Assembly (NCBI GenBank): GCA_025738555.1
Contig: JAOVFP010000024.1
Span: forward strand, 124,001 to 188,000
Direction of reading: 5' to 3'
DNA: 64,000 nt
DNA from: Cyathus striatus
Lineage: Eukaryota > Basidiomycota > Agaricomycetes > Agaricales > Nidulariaceae
Shown here: positions 1-10,300 of the stretch, piece by piece
Layout: every line of letters begins with the position of its first letter
Position numbering within the stretch: the first letter of the stretch is position 1
Made by a program: the position numbers and the translations under genes
Notes under the pieces: generated by a model
What the model saw: only the letters and a program-made list of their open reading frames with translations
Database searches by the model: none
Told to the model about the DNA's origin: nothing

Positions 1-137
1 CAAATCGTTTACCGCCCTTCTTGAGACGGACTATGGAGACATTTGTGAGTCTGAAGGTAGGCTATGAGAGAGATGGAGAGGCGAGAGTGCAGGGAGAATT
101 ACTTGATTTGGTTGGAGGGCTGGTTTATCAGGGGCAT
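1..137 (-). CDS. SDO1: SBDS / Sdo1 ribosome maturation protein, 5' end only
   Basis: The extreme N-terminus of the Shwachman-Bodian-Diamond protein, which works with the GTPase Efl1 to remove the anti-association factor Tif6 (eIF6) from the 60S ribosomal subunit. Exon 1 is 35 bases (137 to 103) and encodes MPLINQPSNQIK up to a phase-2 junction. A 52-base GT..AG intron (102 to 51) follows, then exon 2 (50 to 1) encodes LTNVSIVRLKKGGKRF before the gene leaves the window. The joined protein matches the strongly conserved SBDS start (NQPxxQIKLTNVSxVRLKK). The start codon is the only ATG in the frame that opens directly into this motif. Longer ATG-led frames on this strand are shadows. The identity is firm although only about 28 residues are visible. 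Confidence 0.88.
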
Positions 138-355
138 TGGGAAAGATGGCAGACGAGATGAGGAAGAGGAAGGGGTCGAGGAAATAGATATCAGATAGTT
201 CCATCGTGGGAAGATTGATACAGCATCTCAGTCTCTGCATTCACCGCCCTAGTCCTCCTCATCCTCTCACTCCTGAGCCCGTTGGCAACCCTGCAACCTC
301 CTCCCCATCACCCAGTCATCGTCCCCCATAATTTCACCTTTTCTGAACATATACC

Positions 356-2130
356 ATGAAGGGAATCGGCAAAGCACTTGCTCGGTACATCCTTCGCTGA
401 ACTCCTATGTCATGTCACTGATACCAAGCATTAATATTTCAGGACGCCGTTCGCGGTCACCAGCAAGATTGGGATGTCAAAGAGTAAGCATATCTACCCA
501 AATACTCCATCTTACTGCTTACTCATTGTACCTGCAATTACACTTCATTTTAGAGTCTGTTGATCCCGAATTTGAAGAGTATCATCGTCATTTCAGCGCA
601 TTGGAGAAGGCTACCGAGAAGTTGATCAAGGATACCAAAGCCTTCTCGGAAGCTGTCTCCTGTGAGTTATTCTACCAAAGCAGACACCCGGTTTGCCATA
701 ATCAGTATTTCTAATTGATATCATGCCACTCTTATAGCGTTGTTTGAGGCCGGTGCTGGCTATTCAACACATGTCTCCATTGTTTTCCAGCCTATTGCTG
801 GAGAATATGATCTTATTGGAAAACACCCTGACGCGGAGCATACCATCAGAAACGTTGAAAAGTACCAAACTGCGATGGAAGAAATGCGATCATTGATAGG
901 ACCTGAGCTGGAGCTCATTAACAGCCGTATCCTGGGCCCCGCAAAGGAGTTCCAGTCTGTGTTGAAAACTATTCGCAAGACGATAACCAAACGCGAGCAC
1001 AAAGTATGCCTGCCTATATTTGGATCATGTGCCTTGAAGTGATATTGTTGTGGTAGCTCACTGACTTTGACCGCTTCAACAATTCGCTAACGAAGCTGCG
1101 CGATAAGAGGGAGAAATCCCTCAGCGACGAAAAGAATCTTTTCAAGGTATATCGGAGTAGCAGCTGTGATGGACCTCTAATAATGATCCAATCCTACGTA
1201 GCTGGAGCAAGATTTTGAGATAGCAACCAACGAGTATGAATACATCAACAATGCACTGAAACAGGACCTTCCTCGGTTTATGCAACTCACTACACAATTT
1301 GTTGATCCTCTGTTCAATTCATTGTTCTATATGCAGTGCGGTATCTAATTGCTACCAGAAAGATAAGAATTACTAATTGACATCAGACTAAACATCTACT
1401 ACCTGATTCTGGAAAAGATGAATAGCTTCGCAGACGAGGCCAAATTCGACATCTCAAACGTGCCTGGGGCACAGATCGCGCAGGAATACGAAGAGAAACG
1501 TACGGATGCATGGAGCGTTATTGAAGAGTTGAACATTGTGAAGAGAATTATATCAGTTTGTAAGCCGTCATTGTCTTTCTGTGAAACAATTTGGCGTTTC
1601 TTAGAGGGGTAACTCACAGCGAGACTCGTGCAAGCGAATCGCAGTCAGCAGGGACTTGGTCGTACACCGTCTACTACAACGAATTCTTCGGGTGCATCCA
1701 ACTTCCGCTCGCCTCCACCTGGCCGGACACCCTCTGCATCATCCTACACCAAAGCAGCACCCCCCTCACCCAGTGTGCCATCCATGTCAGCACCACCACC
1801 TCCGTATACGCCAGGTAGTGGGTCTGTGGTAGCTGCGGCAGCGGCGAAACGGGCACCGCCACCCCCGCCTCCACTGAAACCGAAGCCGAAGCCAACGCCT
1901 CAGGTGCAATATGTAGTAGCATTATATGATTTCATAGCACAGGTATGTTGCACGATGGAGGGACGAGGGAGTGAATTAACACGTTTGTGTAGGCTGAAGG
2001 AGACTTGTCGTTTAGTGCAGGAGATCGGATAGAGCTGGTAGAAAAGACGCAGAGTGCTGAAGACTGGTGGACGGGGCGACTGAACGGACAGCAAGGGGTA
2101 TTTCCTGGAAACTATGTACAGGAGACATGA
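356..2130 (+). CDS. RVS167: Amphiphysin-like BAR and SH3 domain protein (Hob1/Rvs167 type)
   Basis: Membrane-curving scaffold of actin patches and endocytosis. Translation begins [10 protein letters not shown] at 356; about eight short introns interrupt the gene (the first starts at 385, exon 2 at 443). The N-terminal 240 or so residues form a BAR domain: helical, charged, with stretches such as [22 protein letters not shown] heptads, [17 protein letters not shown] and [13 protein letters not shown] Pro/Ser/Ala-rich linker (about 1650-1900) carries PPPPYTP and polyproline runs. The last 55 or so residues are an SH3 domain with the ALYDF motif, a DWWTG tryptophan pair and the closing GVFPGNYV. 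The order BAR, Pro-rich, SH3 and the MKGIGK start match fission yeast Hob1 and budding yeast Rvs167. The stop is at 2128-2130. Confidence 0.93.
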
Positions 2131-2318
2131 TTGTGTTTAATTAATATTTTTGTCATTAAGATAAGATAAGGAGAGTAATTGGAGGGACATGATTGGCCGA
2201 TGGAATTGAGTCAGCGTGGATCGGGGAGAGGCCGAGAGTGGTCTTGACTGTTGACTAAGCGCGGCCAAACTTTGAATTTGAGAGTTGGTCTCTGGACTCG
2301 TTGCTCTCGACGCTCACC

Positions 2319-3048
2319 ATGTCCGCCGCTGTTGCTCGTCGCCTTGCATGCCCTCTCCGGCCCTCACCCCTCCTCTTCCTATACCCCTCTGCCCCCTTCC
2401 CCTCTTCCACCGTTTTTGCCCGACGAGCAATGATGTCTGCCCTTCCTTCTCGTCATTCTGACCACTCCCCGCTCTTGCCACATCAGTCCCCCCCTCTCGT
2501 TGTGCCTTCGCCGACAGAGCTCTCTTCTGACGCCGCCGCCCCACAAACAGCAGCCAGGCCTCCGCCCGCACCCAAGGCAGAGCGTCCGAGACCAAAGATT
2601 AGGTCTACCAAGGCGGCGTTAACAATAGTTCGTATATCTCCTTTATATCCTTATTTCCCCAGCTCATATGCTTCCCTCCTCAGGCACCTGCTGCGGTTTC
2701 CCGTCTTCGTGCCCTGCTCAATGGACCTACCCCCCAATTAATACGAATAGGTGTCCGAAACAAGGGCTGTGCAGGTCTTTCATACCATCTTGAGTATGTG
2801 GATCAGCCTGGCAAGTTCGACGAAGTCGTCGAACAGAATGATGTCCGTGTCTTGATTGACAGCAAGGCTCTCTTTTCTATAATAGGGAGTGAAATGGATT
2901 GGAAGGAGGATCCTCTCAGGTAGGCATCCTCTGCTCTACCGCCTTTTCACCGAATACCAATTACTCTACCAGTGCCAAATTTATTTTCAAGAATCCGAAC
3001 ATAAAGGATGCTTGCGGATGTGGCGAGTCTTTCAGCGTCGCATCGTGA
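2319..3048 (+). CDS. ISA1: Mitochondrial iron-sulfur assembly protein ISA1 (HesB/IscA family)
   Basis: A-type carrier needed for maturation of mitochondrial [4Fe-4S] proteins, including lipoyl synthase, which is encoded elsewhere in this window. Three exons (2319-2627, 2684-2919, 2973-3048) give 206 residues. The first 50 or so residues are rich in Arg, Ser, Ala and Pro with almost no acid, as in a mitochondrial targeting peptide; a Pro-rich spacer follows. The C-terminal 110 residues are the Fe-S biosynthesis domain, with the three conserved cysteines in GCAGLSY and near the end in CGCGESF. Intron 2 splits the serine codon after EDP. The next gene converges from the right. A TGAGTCA sequence lies at 2207-2213, upstream of the start; its role is unknown. 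Confidence 0.93.
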
Positions 3049-3168
3049 TACCCTAATGAACCCAGTGTTGGATTTATCGCATACATTACCCTCACTAACT
3101 CTACATCATAGCATACACTGTATCCATATTGTACTGACGCAATAGAAAGTCTTTTCAGTTGTATATAG

Positions 3169-3187
3169 TATATATATATATATATAT
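3169..3187. repeat. (TA)n microsatellite in the ISA1/phosphatase intergenic region
   Basis: An uninterrupted TA run of 19 bases within the 478-base stretch (3049-3526) between two convergent genes. Nothing else was seen in that stretch apart from probable 3' UTR sequence. Confidence 0.9.
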
Positions 3188-3526
3188 CATGTGCATCTAA
3201 TAAATGCACTTAATGAACAAGTGATACAGTTGGTATGTTTGTGCTACGAGACGATACATGCTAAATATGTGCGCCTAAAAATGTATGTATGTGCATTCCA
3301 CAAAGTATTATAACTATGCCATTTGATACGCGTCAAATCAATACGCGCTCAAACAAGTATTACAGGAAGAGAAGAAAAAGAACAAACGATATGTGGTCCG
3401 GTCCTGGGGAATAATTTCCGCAATGTGTTCGTCCGCAATAAATTATATCAGTATAACGGGGTCTAAGCCGAGTGACCAAAGCACTGTCTTATACCCGATT
3501 AAAATCCGGTCAACATACATCACAAG

Positions 3527-6500
3527 CTACCTGGGGCGAGAAGGTGATCGACGCGGTCCACCACCTCCAGCCGTTAGCTGTGCCTGTGCTCTTTGAAATG
3601 GCGGGCTTCGACTTTGCTCTTCTGGTTCGTCCCCACTTCGCTGCTTCCTCTTGATGCTAGGGCGTTTCGAATGTAAAGGCTCCCCGCCTTTACCTTCCTT
3701 GAACAGCTCGGTCGGACTCGCTGCTCGCTTTGCGCATGAATATGAAGATGCCGAATCGGAAGCATCAGTCTGATACGATAACTGCGTTGACGACCGGCTT
3801 GGCGTGGTATACAAACTTGATTTGGGGTATCCAAAAGAAAATTTTTGTGCAGATGTTGCATCGGTGGTTCCACCAAAGCTTGCCTTGGCTAGATCATTTG
3901 CACCATTTTCCTCGTCCACCACCATCAGTGCACCTTCGATGATGGCAGCATGCACAAACACATATTGCCGCAAACTCTGACACAAACTCATGCGTTGCTC
4001 CCGCATATCCTGAACGACTTCCCAGATTGGCTCTTCAAATGACGTCAGTGCAGAAGGCTCATGGTCATCATGCAATGGTCGCGGCTCCTTGTAGTCAAAC
4101 GTCTTGTTCGATTCCCCTGACCGAAGACTACTAGCAACATCTGCCGAAGCCAACTGTGATAACGGCCCAGGTATGGGAGAAGAAGGTGGAGCAAAAGAAA
4201 ATGTAGTGTGAACAGTAGCCGGAGCAGCAGGCTGTGACAAAACGGACTGAGATTCATCCGCTGAAGGAGATTGCGACCTGGATGGCACATCATCATCACT
4301 GCCCGGAGTGATGATAGCAGGAGGCAATTTAAGCTGTAACAGCGCCCGAGCTTGTGAATCGGTAGGTGCAGAGAAAGTGCGTGTTCGTTGGTCGACGACT
4401 ATTGCTGCTGCCTCCGTCACTTCTACTGGCGTTCGTATGGGCAAAATATTGGGCGCGGAGCTTGTAGTCCCTTGAGCCGGGAATGACGATGCTTTATAGA
4501 AGGGTAGTGAGGATACAGATACAGAAGTCCCAAGCGAGGACGATGGATGACGGTAGCTACCAGAATGTTTAAAACCAAATGTTGAACCTTCTGCATTCGA
4601 TGAATCCGACGTTGTCGTGCTTGCTGGAGACGAGCTAGAAGTTGAAGTTACCGATTCTACGTTGGAATTGACTGATCCATCGTCTTTCGAGGACTGTCCT
4701 GTACTCTTGCTCACATTCTCAGCCCACTGACGAGTAGTATCAGCGTATGCAGAGGACGAAGGCTGTCGATCCATCCAGGGAAGTTCGACACCGTCGACCT
4801 GCATGGGTGTTTTTAGTGCATCCCTGACGGGAATCGGCGATACAATAGGAATATGAACCGTCATCTCTGGACCAGCACGGGTCTTGTCAGTGTTGTCTGC
4901 TTGAGCAGACATGGTAATGGCGGCAGTCTCGGCAGGAATTTCGCCTACGCTAGTCTTAAAGGAGGAAGCGGTGGGGGCAACATCGATGTCCATAGCGTCC
5001 GGCGGTCGCTGACTTTGAGCAGCTTTTCTCTGCCTAATCTCGCGGCGAATGGCATCAAGAACGGCATCAACGGCAATAAAGCCCCCGGTCCGACCAACAC
5101 CAGCGCTACAGTGCAATAGCACGGGACTGATCTCACCCATTGCGTGCTTTGCGATTCCAGTCTTCTCATCGACTTCGGTAACGCCCAATCGACCGCTTGC
5201 TTTGAGGCTGACACCGGCAGAGTTTTGGAATGGAGATTCATTGGGCGAGGCTGTTTCCTTGACGGACTGGTCGACTTCTCGTATGAGACCGAGAATGCCA
5301 CGCGGATCCTCGGGAACGTTCATATCAGGCCAATCGAGATATTGTAGATGGACAATCTTGCGTGGTTTCGCTTCCGGGTAATCCGTGTGCGTGAGCTCAA
5401 ACACACGCTTGATGGTCTCGGACTGGTGGTGGTGATGAGACCATCGGTGGCGACCGTGATAGGGGCGGTCTTGAGACAGTCGACTGGTATGAGGACGAGA
5501 GGAAAGGGAGGATTTGTGAGTAAAGAAACCACCAAAGGAGGACTCCTCAGATGAAGGAATAGTGCCAGTGGTGGAGATGAGACGGAGGCGAAGAGGACCA
5601 AAATTAGAATCAGCCCAATAATTGCCGCATTTGACCATGGAGCCCTCTATTTCACGGGTGAGCATGACAATGACATGGACATTCTGTTCCCAACACAGAC
5701 TGTTCCGTAATTAATTGACATGTGAGTTTGTAAGATGAAATGAAAAACTCACGTCCAGAAATCCACAAAGGTAGCTGGAAGGGGACCTTGAGTGGCAATG
5801 TAGCGCTTTTTGGTTCCCAGGGGTTGAACGTAGGAAGCGTTGACGTAGTCATCGTCCGCCTCGCGCTTCTGGTGGAGACGAACGCGGGCATGCTCGAATG
5901 GCCAAATATGACGGTATCTATGAGAGAGATTAGAAGGCGAAATAGATGAGGAAATAAAAAATAGGAACCTGTTCTTTGCACCTTTCTCGACACCGGCAGT
6001 GATGCTAAATGGAAAGGCAATGTTGGGTTGCAGATGGGTTGCGGAGGGAGCCAGGCCGCTTTCCTTGGAGTGATGCTCCATGATGCCCATGAGGCGTCTT
6101 TGCTCGGCAAGCTCGATGCGGTAGAACTGCATTGCGAGGGCTTCTGAGCCTTCCTCCACGTCTGCGGGATCGGCGCCATCGTCATCCTCGGATTCTTCCG
6201 AGGCAGAGGAGCAGGAATCGATGGGTCTGTGCTGGAGGGGTGGAATCTTTGCGGCACGTTTGGCAATGTGCTGAAGCCAGGTGAAGGGAAGGTCGTTGAT
6301 GCGGCGACGCACGCGGCGTGGAAGACGGAGGGGGATGCGCTCTGTGATGCCGTGAGAAAGCTCGATGTTCTGACGGATGGTGTCGAAGAAGGGGTTGATG
6401 GCGGGGTGGGAGGAGGTGGGGAGGGCGAGGGAGGATGCAGGAGGGCGAGGGGCATTTGCAGAAGATGGAAGCTTGGAGTGCTGGATGAAATGGGGGGAGC

Positions 6501-7268
6501 TGTGTGCGGTGGTGGTGGAGGAGGAAAAGGCTGCCATGGGGAGATGGCGAGTGCGGAGGACGGCAGGCTGGTTGGACGGCTTGTCATGGTCGTCGTCTTC
6601 CTCGTCGTTCTCTGCATCTGGGGTGGGGGGATGAGTATCGACGAGATCTCTTCTCTCGCGCCAGACGGCCTGAAAGCCGCCCTGAAGCCAGGCCAGCTCG
6701 CCCTTGAAGCCATCGGACTTGAACTTCTTGAGCAGACCCTGGATGTTGGACGAGTCGGGGATGGCGGACGAGTCAGCGTCGTAGACGACAATCCTTGAGG
6801 CAGACTTCCAGGCGGCAAAGCGGTTGCGTGCGCTCGCGGACGGGAGCATGGCAGACAGGCGCTGCAGCGAGAAGAGGGGGCGCTTGAGGAGGGTGGAGGG
6901 CACGGAGAGGGAGAGGGCGCGGGGGATGCGGGCAGACGAGTGGGCGGCGTGGGGGCGGATGTCGACGACGAGGGTGGAGGGGTCGTCGAGCCATTGGGGG
7001 AGAGAGGCGGGGGTGAGGGGGACGAAGGCGTGGGGCAGGTTGGTGGGGGCAGGGAGGATGGAATGGAGGCAAGGGTGATGGTGGACATGGGGAGAGGTGC
7101 ATCGTGGGTCGGGAGGGGGCCAGGGGTGAGACGGGTGGTGAGGATGGCGGCGTGGCCAAAACGACTGGCTATGGCCTCGGCAAAAGAGTCGATGGAGGGT
7201 GCATCTGGGTGTGGGCGGGGGTTGGATGGATGAGATCCTGGGTCGGGAACGACAGTGAAGAAGTCCAT
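3527..7268 (-). CDS. Rhodanese plus protein tyrosine phosphatase (Pyp1/Pyp2-type MAPK phosphatase)
   Basis: Likely dephosphorylates a stress MAP kinase, as fission yeast Pyp1/Pyp2 do. The N-terminal part (about 7030-6600) is a rhodanese-like domain: TLVVDIRPHAAHSSARIPRA is the Asp/Arg strand-turn and LKKFKSDGFKGELAWLQGGF its end. The phosphatase domain follows: DDDYVNASYVQ, YIATQGPLPATFVDFW, WPDMNVP (acid loop), then catalytic HCSAGVGRTG with Cys at 5110-5108. Introns near 5970-5910 and 5747-5710 join these parts. The closing Q-loop motif QRMSLCQSLRQYVF is near 4000, about 370 residues after the catalytic loop instead of about 40, so a long Ser/Pro-rich insertion splits the domain. Near 7050-7070 the reading frame shifts by one base between two well-formed coding stretches, with no obvious intron. 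Start chosen at MDFFTVVPDP (7268). The C-tail is basic and low in complexity. Confidence 0.85.
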
Positions 7269-7348
7269 GGTAAAGATGTCATCCTCTCTCTTTTTAATTA
7301 TTATACACTCTACTCTTTTCCCCATGACGTCACTACACTCCAGGCCCA

Positions 7349-10300
7349 TCACTCATCCTCGTCTACAAACAGCGAGTCGTCTCCCTCCTCTCCCACCGAC
7401 AGATCAGACTCAATCTCTATGTACTTCTTCGCCCCTCCCCGCCCACCCCGTCCTCCCCGCGCAGGAGCCTTTGGCAGGTCCTCATAGTCCACCACGTCTG
7501 ACTCCGAATCGCTCATCACCGCCTTCTTCTTCTTCTTCCCCTTCCCTGGCGATGCCGGCTTCATGCTCTTCGATATCTTCCGCGTCGTCCCTCCACCCTT
7601 TCCAAAATAGTCCGTCACCTCCGCCTGCTTCTGTCGCTTCGTCGTTGATCCCTCTTCCTCTTCCTCGTCCGGGCTCTTGCGTTTCGCTGCCGCCTTGCCT
7701 TTTCCTTTGCCCTTCCCGACGCTCGTCTCCTCGTTCTCCGCCTTTGCCTTGCCCTTCCCCTTCTCGCTCATCATCAACTCGTCCTCGTCGTCCGAATCAT
7801 CAACCACCAGCTTTCTTGCTGTCCCCTTTCTCGCTGTCGTCTTCTTCGCCTCCATCTCAATATCCGACTCTGACTCGTCCTTCAGCACTTTCTTCGCTGT
7901 CGCCTTTCTCCCCGTCGTCTTCTTCACCTCCATCTCAAAATCCGACTCTGATTCATCCTTCAGCACCTTCTTCGCTGTCGCCTTTCTCCCCGTCGTCGTC
8001 GTCGTCGTCTTCTTCTTCTTCTTCTCCTCTTCACCCACCACCATCTCAATATCAGAGTCCGACTCATCTTTCAGCAACTTTTTCACCGCCGCCACCGTCT
8101 TGCGTTTCGGAGCAGCAGCAGCAGCAGCCCGCTTGACGACAACATCCTCATCGTCCACGTCCTCGGCTTTGGCCTTTCCCTTGCGTTTCGCAGCTGCCCC
8201 CTTCACAGGCATAAAGTCGTCGTCCGACTCCGAACCTTTGCGTCCACCAATCGACTTGCGCGTTCGGAGCGTCGTCTGTTTCCGCTTCACTGTCTTGCCC
8301 CTTGAGTCCTTCGTCGTCTTCTCCTCATACTCCCGACAACTCGCTTCCCATCCCTCCAGGAAGTGATCCAGATCCTCATTCCAAAGCTCCTTTGGCGACC
8401 TGCCCAACAATGCCAGCAATTCACTTTCTCTCTGCATCGCTTGCTCCTTAAGTTTCTCAATCTGTAGTAAATCATGTTCAGCCACAGTCATTGTTCCAAT
8501 CATTCTGTACACACCTTTTCTTTCGTCAAACTGTAAATAGGCATGGTGAGCAGGTAATCATAGTCGCTCGCCGTTCCTTCTTCCTCTTCTTCTTCTTGCT
8601 CTTCCTGTTCTTCCGTCGCAGCTTTTGTACGGACCTTTGGGAATGCACGGAACTTCAGCTGACGCAACTCGGCAATAATGTCAGATTTCTTCCGGTTCGA
8701 CACCGTCAACTTCTTGTCAACGATCATTTGAACGAACCGTGCCTGATTCGACACCTTTTCAAAGGCGTTCTGCAACTCACTTGCAAGATGGTCCTATTCA
8801 CAATGTCATAAACACTACCGCCCCATATGCCTAGAGTCGCTACTCACCTTGCGTTTTTGGTAGTACGCCAATCGAACCGGATAGAAGTCTTCCAGTATAT
8901 CTTCTGGGGAATCATATTTTTTGATTTTTCCCTCAAAATCGAAGCAGATCATGTTCGTGGTCGTCAGCTTCGACGTCAACTTGAAGAATTCCAGAAGCCC
9001 TTGCTGCTCCGCCTTTTCGAGCTCCTTTGCGCCCATGTTAATCACAAAGTGTATGTTTACGGTATCGTGGTGCTCCTTGTAATCCTAGTCCCCAGTTCTG
9101 GTTTCAGTACTGCATAAAATAAACACCATGAAAATGCTCACCTTGATAAGTCCTTCTTTCTTATTCTCGCCTTCCTTGTCGCCCCCACCGATCATCATCT
9201 GCTCCAGCTCGGCCTTGTAATTCTGAGTCCATTTGTGAATTGGAAGTTCCGTGATTTCCACCGTCATATTGTCGATCTTTCGAACAATTCCATGTACATC
9301 GTACTTGTTCTTTCCTGACGGTTTAATCTCACCCTTGAAACCGCGCCACCAAGGGATCATCTGCTCCATTTCTTCTCCGTTCATCAATCGCCGTATGTTG
9401 GCCACAATGTCTGCAGGGTTAAAGCATGGAATAGATGTACTCCACCCTATTAACTTATGAGAACTGTAATAGCAAACAGATTTATAACCTCCTGCGTACC
9501 TGTACCGATACCTTCTGCGCCGTTGACCAAAACCATCGGAATAACGGGCAAATACCACTCCGGCTCGATCAATTGATTGTCTTCCTTTTGAGCGTTTAAC
9601 AAAGCATCGTCCGCAGAATGGAATACCATTCGCGATAGCTTCTCCGGAAGCGTGTAAATGTACCTAGAAGAGGCATGGTCTTTGCCTCCTTGGTCACGCG
9701 TACCGTACTGGCCATTCGGGGAGAGCAAATTAATGTTGTTGCTTCCCACATAGTTTTGCGCGAGATTCACGATGGTCTGCATCAAACTGACTTCTCCGTG
9801 GTGGTAGGCAGCGTGCTCACTGATATAACCGGCGAGTTGTACGACCTAGGAAATAAGACCTCAACGACCGCCGTTGCGAATCTTTTGTGTTAAGCTTACC
9901 TTGATTTCCTTCGTAAGCTTACGCTTGAATGTTCCCCATATGACCTTACGCTGACCAGGCTTCAAGCCATCAGCAACGGATGGAATCGAACGAATGTTGT
10001 CTGCCATGGAAAAGAGAATCAACTCCTTGTTGATGAATTCCGAGAAGGTAATCTCTTCAAGTCGATGGTCCAAGTAGGTACCAGGCTGCATAATGTCAAA
10101 AAGCTGGACACAGATAATATAAATCATCCACACCTTAAACTGCCTCAACCAATCCTTCCGCTCATCGGCCTTCTTCTTGCTAAACGCCAAATCAATGAGC
10201 TCTCTGTCTCCGTCTTGAGTGGTTGCAAATGGTATCATATGTTTCTCCATGTGGCTGAAATAGTCACGGGCATCAGCATCACCACTTGTTCCCAACCCCT

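Noticed and set aside
5652..7352. 566-codon minus-strand frame, Pro/Ser-rich
   Set aside because: Only its first 70 or so codons look real; beyond about 7060 the rhodanese and phosphatase motifs lie in another frame.
7255..8136. 293-codon Pro/Ser frame on the plus strand
   Set aside because: Antisense to TOP2 and the start of the phosphatase; composition follows C tracts.
7677..8366. 229-codon plus-strand open frame rich in Ser and Phe
   Set aside because: It is the exact antisense of the Lys/Asp/Ser repeats of the topoisomerase II tail; low complexity creates the open frame.
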